From Euonymus europaeus (lineage: Eukaryota > Streptophyta > Magnoliopsida > Celastrales > Celastraceae), in contig OY756969.1 in NCBI GenBank assembly GCA_963580455.1, forward strand, positions 24,648,760 to 24,712,759: a DNA stretch of 64,000 nt, given 5' to 3'. The position numbers and the translations under genes were made by a program. The notes beneath the pieces were generated by a model. The model searched no databases. It worked only from the letters and a program-made list of their open reading frames with translations, and was not told the origin of the DNA. Positions 24,026 through 38,200 of the stretch are shown here, one piece after another. Position 1 is the stretch's first letter; each line of letters begins with the position of its first letter.

Positions 24026-27000
24026 ATTGCGCGGCTAAATAGGTGAAACGAGACCAACTAGCCACGAGTTCTGAAATCAAAATCCGAAACGCCAGGATTG
24101 TAGAGCTCGAAAAGTAGTGTGAAATCAAGCTAAAAATCACCGAATTCAGAACTCGGAGTCAACGGATATTCATAAAACCGTTTACGTAAAGAAACCACAT
24201 TTCGCGGCTAACTAGGTGAAACGAGACCAACTAGCCACGAGTTCTGAAATCAAAATCCAAAACGCAAGGATCGTAGAACTCAAAAAGGAGTGTGAAATCA
24301 AGCTATAAATCACCGAATTCAGAACTCGGAGTCAACGGATATTCATAAATCCGTTTACATAAAGAAACCACATTGCGCGCCTAAATAGGTGAAACGAGAC
24401 CAACTAGCCACGAGTTCTGAAATCAAAACCCGAAACGCCAGGATTGTTGAGCTCGAAAAGTAGTGTGAAATCAAGCTAAAAATCATCGAATTCAGAACTC
24501 GGAGTCAACGGATATTCATAAAACCGTTTACGTAAAGAACCACATTTCGCGGCTAACTAGGTGAAACGAGACCAACTAGCCACGAGTTCTGAAATCAAAA
24601 TCCGAAACGTCAGGATCGTAGAGCTCAAAAAGTAGTGTGAAATCAAGCTAAAAATCACCGAATTCAGAACTCGGAGTCAACGGATATTCATAAAACCGTT
24701 TACGTAAAGAACCACATTTCGCGGCTAACTAGGTGAAACGAGACCAACTAGCCACGAGTTCTGAAATCAAAATCCGAAACGCCAGGATCGTAGAGCTCAA
24801 AAAGTAGTGTGAAATCAAGCTAAAAATCACCGAATTCAGAACTCGGAGTCAACGGATATTCATAAATCCGTTTACGTAAAGAAACCACATTGCGCGGCTA
24901 AATAGGTGAAACTAGACCAACTAGACACGAGTTCTGAAATCAAAATCCGAAACGCCACGATTGTAGAGCTCGAAAAGTAGTGTGAAATCAAGCTAAAAAT
25001 CAGCGAATTCAGAACTCGGAGTCAACGGATGTTCATAAAACTATTTACGTAAAGAAACCACATTTCGCGGCTAACTAGGTGAAACGAGACCAACTAGCCA
25101 CGAGTTCTGAAATCAAAATCCGAAATGCCAGGATCGTAGAGCTCAAAAAGTAGTGTGAAATCAAGCTAAAAATCACCGAATTCAGAACTCGTAGTCAACG
25201 GATATTCATAAATCCGTTTACGTAAAGAAACCACATTGCGCGGCTAACTAGGTGAAACTAGACCAACTAGCCACGAGTTCTGAAATCAAAATCCAAAACG
25301 CAAGGATCGTAGAACTCAAAAAGGAGTGTGAAATCAAGCTAAAAATCACCGAATTCAGAACTCGGAGTCAACGGATATTCATAAATCCGTTTACATAAAG
25401 AAACCACATTGCGCGCCTAAATAGGTGAAACGAGACCAACTAGCCACGAGTTCTGAAATCAAAACCCGAAACGCCAGGATTGTTGAGCTCGAAAAGTAGT
25501 GTGAAATCAAGCTAAAAATCATCGAATTCAGAACTCGGAGTCAACGGATATTCATAAAACCGTTTACGTAAAGAACCACATTTCGCGGCTAACTAGGTGA
25601 AACGAGACCAACTAGCCACGAGTTCTGAAATCAAAATCCGAAACGTCAGGATCGTAGAGCTCAAAAAGTAGTGTGAAATCAAGCTAAAAATCACCGAATT
25701 CAGAACTCGAAGTCAACGGATATTCATAAAACTATTTACGTAAAGAAACCACATTTCGCGGCTAACTAGGTGAAACGAGACCAACTAGCCACGAGTTCTG
25801 AAATCAAAATCCGAAACGCCAGGATCGTAGAGCTCAAAAAGTAGTGTGAAATCAAGCTAAAAATCACCGAATTCAGAACTCGGAGTCAACGGATATTCAT
25901 AAATCCGTTTACGTAAAGAAACCACATTGCGCGGCTAAATAGGTGAAACGAGACCAACTAGCCACGAGTTCTGAAATCAAAATCCGAAACGCCAGGATTG
26001 TAGAGCTCGAAAAGTAGTGTGAAATCAAGCTAAAAATCACCGAATTCAGAACTCGAAGTCAACGGATATTCATAAAACTATTTACGTAAAGAAACCACAT
26101 TTCGCGGCTAACTAGGTGAAACGAGACCAACTAGCCACGAGTTCAGAAATCAAAATCCGAAACGCCAGGATCGTAGAGCTCAAAAAGTAGTGTGAAATCA
26201 AGCTAAAAATCACCGAATTCAGAACTCGAAGTCAACGGATATTCATAAAACTATTTACGTAAAGAAACCACATTTCGCGGCTAACTAGGTGAAACGAGAC
26301 CAACTAGCCACGAGTTCTGAAATCAAAATCCGAAACGCCAGGATCGTAGAGCTCAAAAAGTAGTGTGAAATCAAGCTAAAAATCACCGAATTCAGAACTC
26401 GGAGTCAACGGATATTCATAAATCCGTTTACGTAAAGAAACCACATTGCGCGGCTAAATAGGTGAAACGAGACCAACTAGCCACGAGTTCTGAAATCAAA
26501 ATCCGAAACGCCAGGATCGTAGAGCTCAAAAAGTAGTGTGAAATCAAGCTAAAAATCACCGAATTCAGAACTCGGAGTCAACGGATATTCATAAAACCGT
26601 TTACGTAAAGAAACCACATTTCGCGGCTAACTAGGTGAAACGAGACTAACTAGCCACGAGTTTTGAAATCAAAATCCGAAACGCCAGGATCGTAGAGCTC
26701 AAAAAGTAGTGTGAAATCAAGCTAAAAATCACCGAATTCAGAACTCGGAGTCAACGGATATTCATAAATCCGTTTACGTAAAGAAACCACATTGCGCGGC
26801 TAAATAGGTGAAACGAGACCAACTAGCCACGAGTTCTGAAATCAAAATCCGAAACGCCAGGATTGTAGAGCTCGAAAAGTAGTGTGAAATCAAGCTAAAA
26901 ATCACCGAATTCAGAACTCGAAGTCAACGGATATTCATAAAACTATTTACGTAAAGAAACCACATTTCGCGGCTAACTAGGTGAAACGAGACCAACTAGC

Positions 27001-28190
27001 CACGAGTTCTGAAATCAAAATCCGAAACGCCAGGATTGTAGAGCTCGAAAAGTAGTGTGAAATCAAGCTAAAAATCACCGAATTCAGAACTCGGAGTCAA
27101 CGGATATTCATAAAACCGTTTACGTAAAGAAACCACATTTCGCGGCTAACTAGGTGAAACGAGACCAACTAGCCACGAGTTCTGAAATCAAAATCCAAAA
27201 CGCAAGGATCGTAGAACTCAAAAAGGAGTGTGAAATCAAGCTATAAATCACCGAATTCAGAACTCGGAGTCAACGGATATTCATAAATCCGTTTACATAA
27301 AGAAACCACATTGCGCGCCTAAATAGGTGAAACGAGACCAACTAGCCACGAGTTCTGAAATCAAAACCCGAAACGCCAGGATTGTTGAGCTCGAAAAGTA
27401 GTGTGAAATCAAGCTAAAAATCATCGAATTCAGAACTCGGAGTCAACGGATATTCATAAAACCGTTTACGTAAAGAACCACATTTCGCGGCTAACTAGGT
27501 GAAACGAGACCAACTAGCCACGAGTTCTGAAATCAAAATCCGAAACGTCAGGATCGTAGAGCTCAAAAAGTAGTGTGAAATCAAGCTAAAAATCACCGAA
27601 TTCAGAACTCGGAGTCAACGGATATTCATAAAACCGTTTACGTAAAGAACCACATTTCGCGGCTAACTAGGTGAAACGAGACCAACTAGCCACGAGTTCT
27701 GAAATCAAAATCCGAAACGCCAGGATCGTAGAGCTCAAAAAGTAGTGTGAAATCAAGCTAAAAATCACCGAATTCAGAACTCGGAGTCAACGGATATTCA
27801 TAAATCCGTTTACGTAAAGAAACCACATTGCGCGGCTAAATAGGTGAAACTAGACCAACTAGACACGAGTTCTGAAATCAAAATCCGAAACGCCACGATT
27901 GTAGAGCTCGAAAAGTAGTGTGAAATCAAGCTAAAAATCAGCGAATTCAGAACTCGGAGTCAACGGATGTTCATAAAACTATTTACGTAAAGAAACCACA
28001 TTTCGCGGCTAACTAGGTGAAACGAGACCAACTAGCCACGAGTTCTGAAATCAAAATCCGAAATGCCAGGATCGTAGAGCTCAAAAAGTAGTGTGAAATC
28101 AAGCTAAAAATCACCGAATTCAGAACTCGTAGTCAACGGATATTCATAAATCCGTTTACGTAAAGAAACCACATTGCGCGGCTAAATAGG
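24026..28190. repeat. 17-monomer spaced duplication (offset 2,938 bp)
   Basis: About 24,050-25,235 is repeated at about 26,990-28,175. The rare marker ctataaatc is at 24,304 and 27,242, and cggatgttc at 25,027 and 27,965. The first copy ends in a mixed-class monomer at 25,235 (attgcgcggctaactag), which then continues as a caaaacgcaagg unit. The matching place at 28,173 has a normal class A head. Confidence 0.8.
25235..26618. repeat. Octamer-family block, earlier divergent copy
   Basis: This block has the same order of units as the octamers at 28,519 and 29,902: caaaacgcaagg, aaacccg with ttgttgag, aacgtcagg, aactatttacg, a class A unit, gttcagaaat, another aactatttacg unit, and class A. It differs from them at its first and last monomers. 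It is followed at 26,619 by a gactaactagcc / gagttttg unit, a marker that returns near 32,520 and 36,497. Confidence 0.72.
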
Positions 28191-28518
28191 TGAAACTAGA
28201 CCAACTAGACACGAGTTCTGAAATCAAAATCCGCAACGCCACGATTGTAGAGCTCGAAAAGTAGTGTGAAATCAAGCTAAAAATCAACGAATTCAGAACT
28301 CGGAGTCAACGGATATTTGTAAAACCGTTTACGTAAAGAAACCACATTTCGCGGCAAACTAGGTGAAACGAGACCAACTAGCCACGAGTTCAGAAATCAA
28401 AATCCGAAACGCCAGGATCGTAGAGCTCAAAAAGTAGTGTGAAATCAAGCTAAAAATCACCGAATTCAGAACTCGGAGTCAACGGATATTCATAAAACCG
28501 TTTACGTAAAGAAACCAC

Positions 28519-31284
28519 ATTTCGCGGCTAACTAGGTGAAACGAGACCAACTAGCCACGAGTTCTGAAATCAAAATCCAAAACGCAAGGATCGTAGAACT
28601 CAAAAAGGAGTGTGAAATCAAGCTAAAAATCACCGAATTCAGAACTCGGAGTCAACGGATATTCATAAATCCGTTTACATAAAGAAACCACATTGCGCGC
28701 CTAAATAGGTGAAACGAGACCAACTAGCCACGAGTTCTGAAATCAAAACCCGAAACGCCAGGATTGTTGAGCTCGAAAAGTAGTGTGAAATCAAGCTAAA
28801 AATCATCGAATTCAGAACTCGGAGTCAACGGATATTCATAAAACCGTTTACGTAAAGAACCACATTTCGCGGCTAACTAGGTGAAACGAGACCAACTAGC
28901 CACGAGTTCTGAAATCAAAATCCGAAACGTCAGGATCGTAGAGCTCAAAAAGTAGTGTGAAATCAAGCTAAAAATCACCGAATTCAGAACTCGAAGTCAA
29001 CGGATATTCATAAAACTATTTACGTAAAGAAACCACATTTCGCGGCTAACTAGGTGAAACGAGACCAACTAGCCACGAGTTCTGAAATCAAAATCCGAAA
29101 CGCCAGGATCGTAGAGCTCAAAAAGTAGTGTGAAATCAAGCTAAAAATCACCGAATTCAGAACTCGGAGTCAACGGATATTCATAAATCCGTTTACGTAA
29201 AGAAACCACATTGCGCGGCTAAATAGGTGAAACGAGACCAACTAGCCACGAGTTCTGAAATCAAAATCCGAAACGCCAGGATTGTAGAGCTCGAAAAGTA
29301 GTGTGAAATCAAGCTAAAAATCACCGAATTCAGAACTCGAAGTCAACGGATATTCATAAAACTATTTACGTAAAGAAACCACATTTCGCGGCTAACTAGG
29401 TGAAACGAGACCAACTAGCCACGAGTTCAGAAATCAAAATCCGAAACGCCAGGATCATAGAGCTCAAAAAGTAGTGTGAAATCAAGCTAAAAATCACCGA
29501 ATTCAGAACTCGAAGTCAACGGATATTCATAAAACTATTTACGTAAAGAAACCACATTTCGCGGCTAACTAGGTGAAACGAGACCAACTAGCCACGAGTT
29601 CTGAAATCAAAATCCGAAACGCCAGGATCGTAGAGCTCAAAAAGTAGTGTGAAATCAAGCTAAAAATCACCGAATTCAGAACTCGGAGTCAACGGATATT
29701 CATAAATCCGTTTACGTAAAGAAACCACATTGCGCGGCTAAATAGGTGAAACGAGACCAACTAGCCACGAGTTCTGAAATCAAAATCCGAAACGCCAGGA
29801 TTGTAGAGCTCGAAAAGTAGTGTGAAATCAAGCTAAAAATCACCGAATTCAGAACTCGGAGTCAACGGATATTCATAAAACCGTTTACGTAAAGAAACCA
29901 CATTTCGCGGCTAACTAGGTGAAACGAGACCAACTAGCCACGAGTTCTGAAATCAAAATCCAAAACGCAAGGATCGTAGAACTCAAAAAGGAGTGTGAAA
30001 TCAAGCTAAAAATCACCGAATTCAGAACTCGGAGTCAACGGATATTCATAAATCCGTTTACATAAAGAAACCACATTGCGCGCCTAAATAGGTGAAACGA
30101 GACCAACTAGCCACGAGTTCTGAAATCAAAACCCGAAACGCCAGGATTGTTGAGCTCGAAAAGTAGTGTGAAATCAAGCTAAAAATCATCGAATTCAGAA
30201 CTCGGAGTCAACGGATATTCATAAAACCGTTTACGTAAAGAACCACATTTCGCGGCTAACTAGGTGAAACGAGACCAACTAGCCACGAGTTCTGAAATCA
30301 AAATCCGAAACGTCAGGATCGTAGAGCTCAAAAAGTAGTGTGAAATCAAGCTAAAAATCACCGAATTCAGAACTCGAAGTCAACGGATATTCATAAAACT
30401 ATTTACGTAAAGAAACCACATTTCGCGGCTAACTAGGTGAAACGAGACCAACTAGCCACGAGTTCTGAAATCAAAATCCGAAACGCCAGGATCGTAGAGC
30501 TCAAAAAGTAGTGTGAAATCAAGCTAAAAATCACCGAATTCAGAACTCGGAGTCAACGGATATTCATAAATCCGTTTACGTAAAGAAACCACATTGCGCG
30601 GCTAAATAGGTGAAACGAGACCAACTAGCCACGAGTTCTGAAATCAAAATCCGAAACGCCAGGATTGTAGAGCTCGAAAAGTAGTGTGAAATCAAGCTAA
30701 AAATCACCGAATTCAGAACTCGAAGTCAACGGATATTCATAAAACTATTTACGTAAAGAAACCACATTTCGCGGCTAACTAGGTGAAACGAGACCAACTA
30801 GCCACGAGTTCAGAAATCAAAATCCGAAACGCCAGGATCATAGAGCTCAAAAAGTAGTGTGAAATCAAGCTAAAAATCACCGAATTCAGAACTCGAAGTC
30901 AACGGATATTCATAAAACTATTTACGTAAAGAAACCACATTTCGCGGCTAACTAGGTGAAACGAGACCAACTAGCCACGAGTTCTGAAATCAAAATCCGA
31001 AACGCCAGGATCGTAGAGCTCAAAAAGTAGTGTGAAATCAAGCTAAAAATCACCGAATTCAGAACTCGGAGTCAACGGATATTCATAAATCCGTTTACGT
31101 AAAGAAACCACATTGCGCGGCTAAATAGGTGAAACGAGACCAACTAGCCACGAGTTCTGAAATCAAAATCCGAAACGCCAGGATTGTAGAGCTCGAAAAG
31201 TAGTGTGAAATCAAGCTAAAAATCACCGAATTCAGAACTCGGAGTCAACGGATATTCATAAAACCGTTTACGTAAAGAAACCAC
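28519..31284. repeat. Tandem 8-mer duplication (1,383 bp x 2), no differences noticed
   Basis: 28,519-29,901 and 29,902-31,284 carry the same eight monomers. Both include aggatcatag (29,451 and 30,834), tttacataaag, the one-base-short taaagaacc units and gttcagaaat. Reading line by line I noticed no difference between the copies, so this is among the youngest amplifications here. A third copy starts at 31,285 and follows the pattern for about three monomers before changing near 31,757. Confidence 0.82.
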
Positions 31285-34200
31285 ATTTCGCGGCTAACTA
31301 GGTGAAACGAGACCAACTAGCCACGAGTTCTGAAATCAAAATCCAAAACGCAAGGATCGTAGAACTCAAAAAGGAGTGTGAAATCAAGCTAAAAATCACC
31401 GAATTCAGAACTCGGAGTCAACGGATATTCATAAATCCGTTTACATAAAGAAACCACATTGCGCGCCTAAATAGGTGAAACGAGACCAACTAGCCACGAG
31501 TTCTGAAATCAAAACCCGAAACGCCAGGATTGTTGAGCTCGAAAAGTAGTGTGAAATCAAGCTAAAAATCATCGAATTCAGAACTCGGAGTCAACGGATA
31601 TTCATAAAACCGTTTACGTAAAGAACCACATTTCGCGGCTAACTAGGTGAAACGAGACCAACTAGCCACGAGTTCTGAAATCAAAATCCGAAACGTCAGG
31701 ATCGTAGAGCTCAAAAAGTAGTGTGAAATCAAGCTAAAAATCACCGAATTCAGAACTCGGAGTCAACGGATATTCATAAAACCGTTTACGTAAAGAACCA
31801 CATTTCGCGGCTAACTAGGTGAAACGAGACCAACTAGCCACGAGTTCTGAAATCAAAATCCGAAACGCCAGGATCGTAGAGCTCAAAAAGTAGTGTGAAA
31901 TCAAGCTAAAAATCACCGAATTCAGAACTCGGAGTCAACGGATATTCATAAATCCGTTTACGTAAAGAAACCACATTTCGCGGCTAAATAGGTGAAACTT
32001 GACCAACTAGCCACGAGTTCTGAAATCAAAATCCGAAACGCCACGATTGTAGAGTTCGAAAAGTAGTGTGAAATCAAGCTAAAAATCACCGAATTCAGAA
32101 CTCGGAGTCAACGGATATTCGTAAAACCGTTTACGTAAAGAAACCACATTTCGCGGCAAACTAGGTGAAACGAGACCAACTAGCCACGAGTTCAGAAATC
32201 AAAATCCGAAACGCCAGGATCGTAGAGCTCAAAAAGTAGTGTGAAATCAAGCTAAAAATCACCGAATTCAGAACTCGAAGTCAACGGATATTCATAAAAC
32301 TATTTACGTAAAGAAACCACATTTCGCGGCTAACTAGGTGAAACGAGACCAACTAGCCACGAGTTCTGAAATCAAAATCCGAAACGCCAGGATCGTAGAG
32401 CTCAAAAAGTAGTGTGAAATCAAGATAAAAATAATCGAATTCAGAACTCGGAGTCAACGGATATACATAAAACCGTTTACGTAAAGAAACCACATTTCGC
32501 GGCTAACTAGGTGAAACGAGACTAACTAGCCACGAGTTTTGAAATCAAAATCCGAAATGCCAGGATCGTAGAGCTCAAAAAGTAGTGTGAAATCAAGCTA
32601 AAAATCACCGAATTCAGAACTCGGAGTCAACGGATATTCATAAATCCGTTTATGTAAAGAAACCACATTGCGCGGCTAAATAGGTGAAACGAGACCAACT
32701 AGCCACGAGTTCTGAAATCAAAATCCGAAATGCCAGGATTGTAGAGCTCGAAAAGTAGTGTGAAATCAAGCTAAAAATCACCGAATTCAGAACTCGGAGT
32801 CAACGGATATTCATAAAACCGTTTACGTAAAGAAACCACATTTCGCGGCTAACTAGGTGAAACAAGACCAACTAGCCACAAGTTCTGAAATCAAAATCCG
32901 AAACGCCAGGATGGTAGAGCTCGAAAAGTAGTGTGAAATCAAGCTAAAAATCACCGAATTCAGAACTCGGAGTCAACGGATATTCATAAAACCGTTTACG
33001 TAAAGAAACCAAATTTCGCGGCTAACTAGGTGAAACGAGACCAACTAACCACGAGTTCTGAAATCAAAATCCGAAATTCCAGGATCGTAGAGCTCGAAAA
33101 GTAGTGTGAAATCAAGCTAAAAATCACCGAATTCAGAACTCGGAGTCAACGGATATTCATAAATCCGTTTACGTAAAGGAACCACATTGCGCGGCTAAAT
33201 AGGTGAAACGAGACCAACTAGCCACGAGTTCTGAAATCAAAATCCGAAACGCCAGGATTGTAGAGCTCGAAAAGTAGTGTGAAATCAAGCTAAAAATCAC
33301 CGAATTCAGAACTCGGAGTCAACGGATATTCATAAATCCGTTTACGTAAAGAAACCACATTGCGCACCTAAATAGGTGAAACGAGACCAACCAGCCACGA
33401 GTTCTGAAATCAAAATCCAAAATGCAAGGATCGTAGAGCTCAAAAAGTAGTGTGAAATCAAACTAAAAATCAACGAATTCAGAACTCGGAGTCAACGGAT
33501 ATTCATAAATCCGTTTACGTAAAGAAACCACATTGCGCACCTAAATAGGTGAAACGAGACCAACCAGCCACGAGTTCTGAAATCAAAATCCGAAACGCCA
33601 GGATTATTGAGCTCGAAAAGTAGTGTGAAATCAAGCTAAAAATCACCGAATTCAGAACTCGGAGTCAACGGATATTCATAAAACCGTTTACGTAAAGAAA
33701 CCACATTTCACGGCTAACTAGGTGAAACAAGACCAACTAGCCACGAGTTCTGAAATCAAAATCCGAAACCCCAGGATCGTAGAGCTCGAAAAGTAGTGTG
33801 AAATCAAGCTAAAAATCACCGAATTCAGAACTCGGAGTCAACGGATATTCATAAAACCGTTTACGTAAAGAAACCACATTTCGCGGCTAACTAGGTGAAA
33901 CGAGACCTTCTAGCCACGAGTTCTGAAATCAAAATCCGAAACTCCAGGATCGTAGAGCTCAAAATGTAGTGTGAAATCAAGCTAAAAATCACCGAATTCA
34001 GAACTCGGAGTCAACGGATATTCGTCAAACCGTTTACGTAAAGAAACCACATTTCGCGGCTAACTGGGTGAAACGAGACCAACTAGCCACGAGTTCTGAA
34101 ATCAAAATCCGAAACGCCAGGATCGTAGAGCTCAAAAAGTAGTGTGAAATCAAGCTAAAAATCACCGAATTCAGAACTCGGAGTCAACGGATATTCATAA

Positions 34201-35261
34201 ATCCGTTTACGTAAAGAAACCACATTGCGCGGCTAAATAGGTGAAACTAGACCAACTAGCCACGAGTTCTGAAATCAAATTCCGAAATGCCAGGATTGTA
34301 GAGCTCGAAAAGTAGTGTGAAATCAAGCTAAAAATCACCGAATTCAGAACTCGGAGTCAACGGATATTCGTAAAACCGTTTACGTAAAGAAACCACATTT
34401 CGCGGCTAACTAGGTGAAACGAGACCAACTAGCCACGAGTTCAGAAATCAAAATCCAAAATGCCAGGATCGTAGAGCTCAAAAAGTAGTGTGAAATCAAG
34501 CTAAAAATCACCGAATTCAGAACTCGGAGTCAACGGATATTCATAAATCCGTTTACGTAAAGAAACCACATTGCGCGCCTAAATAGGTGAAACGAGACCA
34601 ACTAGCCACGAGTTCTGAAATCAAAATCCGAAACGCCAGGATTGTTGAGCTCGAAAAGTAGTGTGAAATCAAGCTAAAAATCACCGAATTCAGAACTCGG
34701 AATCAACGGATATTCATAAATCCGTTTACGTAAAGAAACCACATTGCGCGGCTAAATAGGTGAAACGAGACCAACTAACCACGAGTTCTGAAATCAAAAT
34801 CCGAAATAACAGGATCGTAGAGCTCGAAAAGGAGTGTGAAATCAAGCTAAAAATCACCGAATTCAGAACTCGGAGTCAACGGATATTCATAAATCCGTTT
34901 ACGTAAAGAAACCACATTGCGCGCCTAAATAGGTGAAACGAGACCAACTAGCCACGAGTTCTGAAATCAAAATCCGAAATGCCAGGATTGTTGAGCTCGA
35001 AAAGTAGTGTGAAATCAAGCTAAAAATCACCGAATTCAGAACTCGGAATCAACGGATATTCATAAATCCGTTTACGTAAAGAAACCACATTGCGCGGCTA
35101 AATAGGTGAAACGAGACCAACTAGCCACGAGTTCTGAAATCAAAATCCGAAACGCCAGGATTGTAGAGCTCGAAAAGTAGTGTGAAATCAAGCTAAAAAT
35201 CACCGAATTCAGAACTCGGAGTCAACGGATATTCATAAAACCGTTTACGTAAAGAAACCAC
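31285..35261. repeat. 23-mer tandem duplication, copy 1 (3,977 bp)
   Basis: The block contains a rare series found otherwise only in copy 2: gaaacttgacc (near 31,995), caagataaaaataatcg (32,421), gactaactagcc with gagttttg, aaaccaaatttcg (near 33,007), ccaaaatgcaagg (33,417), ggattattgag (33,601), gaccttctagcc (33,904) and gtcaaaccg (34,024). The length is 23 x 173 minus 2. Shared sequence extends a little left of 31,285 (to about 31,100), as expected if the exchange happened between similar monomers. Confidence 0.88.
33705..34540. repeat. Cassette copy within 23-mer copy 1 (matches 1,385-2,220)
   Basis: These five monomers have the same order and markers as 1,385-2,220, at an offset of 32,320 bp, including gaccttctagcc and caaattccgaaatgcc. 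Its own copy lies at 37,682-38,517. This links the left edge of the window with the middle and shows that blocks of this array are shared over tens of kilobases. Confidence 0.78.
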
Positions 35262-38200
35262 ATTTCGCGGCTAACTAGGTGAAACGAGACCAACTAGCCA
35301 CGAGTTCTGAAATCAAAATCCAAAACGCAAGGATCGTAGAACTCAAAAAGGAGTGTGAAATCAAGCTAAAAATCACCGAATTCAGAACTCGGAGTCAACG
35401 GATATTCATAAATCCGTTTACATAAAGAAACCACATTGCGCGCCTAAATAGGTGAAACGAGACCAACTAGCCACGAGTTCTGAAATCAAAACCCGAAACG
35501 CCAGGATTGTTGAGCTCGAAAAGTAGTGTGAAATCAAGCTAAAAATCATCGAATTCAGAACTCGGAGTCAACGGATATTCATAAAACCGTTTACGTAAAG
35601 AACCACATTTCGCGGCTAACTAGGTGAAACGAGACCAACTAGCCACGAGTTCTGAAATCAAAATCCGAAACGTCAGGATCGTAGAGCTCAAAAAGTAGTG
35701 TGAAATCAAGCTAAAAATCACCGAATTCAGAACTCGGAGTCAACGGATATTCATAAAACCGTTTACGTAAAGAACCACATTTCGCGGCTAACTAGGTGAA
35801 ACGAGACCAACTAGCCACGAGTTCTGAAATCAAAATCCGAAACGCCAGGATCGTAGAGCTCAAAAAGTAGTGTGAAATCAAGCTAAAAATCACCGAATTC
35901 AGAACTCGGAGTCAACGGATATTCATAAATCCGTTTACGTAAAGAAACCACATTTCGCGGCTAAATAGGTGAAACTTGACCAACTAGCCACGAGTTCTGA
36001 AATCAAAATCCGAAACGCCACGATTGTAGAGTTCGAAAAGTAGTGTGAAATCAAGCTAAAAATCACCGAATTCAGAACTCGGAGTCAACGGATATTCGTA
36101 AAACCGTTTACGTAAAGAAACCACATTTCGCGGCAAACTAGGTGAAACGAGACCAACTAGCCACGAGTTCAGAAATCAAAATCCGAAACGCCAGGATCGT
36201 AGAGCTCAAAAAGTAGTGTGAAATCAAGCTAAAAATCACCGAATTCAGAACTCGAAGTCAACGGATATTCATAAAACTATTTACGTAAAGAAACCACATT
36301 TCGCGGCTAACTAGGTGAAACGAGACCAACTAGCCACGAGTTCTGAAATCAAAATCCGAAACACCAGGATCGTAGAGCTCAAAAAGTAGTGTGAAATCAA
36401 GATAAAAATAATCGAATTCAGAACTCGGAGTCAACGGATATACATAAAACCGTTTACGTAAAGAAACCACATTTCGCGGCTAACTAGGTGAAACGAGACT
36501 AACTAGCCACGAGTTTTGAAATCAAAATCCGAAATGCCAGGATCGTAGAGCTCAAAAAGTAGTGTGAAATCAAGCTAAAAATCACCGAATTCAGAACTCG
36601 GAGTCAACGGATATTCATAAATCCGTTTATGTAAAGAAACCACATTGCGCGGCTAAATAGGTGAAACGAGACCAACTAGCCACGAGTTCTGAAATCAAAA
36701 TCCGAAATGCCAGGATTGTAGAGCTCGAAAAGTAGTGTGAAATCAAGCTAAAAATCACCGAATTCAGAACTCGGAGTCAACGGATATTCATAAAACCGTT
36801 TACGTAAAGAAACCACATTTCGCGGCTAACTAGGTGAAACAAGACCAACTAGCCACAAGTTCTGAAATCAAAATCCGAAACGCCAGGATGGTAGAGCTCG
36901 AAAAGTAGTGTGAAATCAAGCTAAAAATCACCGAATTCAGAACTCGGAGTCAACGGATATTCATAAAACCGTTTACGTAAAGAAACCAAATTTCGCGGCT
37001 AACTAGGTGAAACGAGACCAACTAACCACGAGTTCTGAAATCAAAATCCGAAATTCCAGGATCGTAGAGCTCGAAAAGTAGTGTGAAATCAAGCTAAAAA
37101 TCACCGAATTCAGAACTCGGAGTCAACGGATATTCATAAATCCGTTTACGTAAAGGAACCACATTGCGCGGCTAAATAGGTGAAACGAGACCAACTAGCC
37201 ACGAGTTCTGAAATCAAAATCCGAAACGCCAGGATTGTAGAGCTCGAAAAGTAGTGTGAAATCAAGCTAAAAATCACCGAATTCAGAACTCGGAGTCAAC
37301 GGATATTCATAAATCCGTTTACGTAAAGAAACCACATTGCGCACCTAAATAGGTGAAACGAGACCAACCAGCCACGAGTTCTGAAATCAAAATCCAAAAT
37401 ACAAGGATCGTAGAGCTCAAAAAGTAGTGTGAAATCAAACTAAAAATCAACGAATTCAGAACTCGGAGTCAACGGATATTCATAAATCCGTTTACGTAAA
37501 GAAACCACATTGCGCACCTAAATAGGTGAAACGAGACCAACCAGCCACGAGTTCTGAAATCAAAATCCGAAACGCCAGGATTATTGAGCTCGAAAAGTAG
37601 TGTGAAATCAAGCTAAAAATCACCGAATTCAGAACTCGGAGTCAACGGATATTCATAAAACCGTTTACGTAAAGAAACCACATTTCACGGCTAACTAGGT
37701 GAAACAAGACCAACTAGCCACGAGTTCTGAAATCAAAATCCGAAACCCCAGGATCGTAGAGCTCGAAAAGTAGTGTGAAATCAAGCTAAAAATCACCGAA
37801 TTCAGAACTCGGAGTCAACGGATATTCATAAAACCGTTTACGTAAAGAAACCACATTTCGCGGCTAACTAGGTGAAACGAGACCTTCTAGCCACGAGTTC
37901 TGAAATCAAAATCCGAAACTCCAGGATCGTAGAGCTCAAAATGTAGTGTGAAATCAAGCTAAAAATCACCGAATTCAGAACTCGGAGTCAACGGATATTC
38001 GTCAAACCGTTTACGTAAAGAAACCACATTTCGCGGCTAACTGGGTGAAACGAGACCAACTAGCCACGAGTTCTGAAATCAAAATCCGAAACGCCAGGAT
38101 CGTAGAGCTCAAAAAGTAGTGTGAAATCAAGCTAAAAATCACCGAATTCAGAACTCGGAGTCAACGGATATTCATAAATCCGTTTACGTAAAGAAACCAC

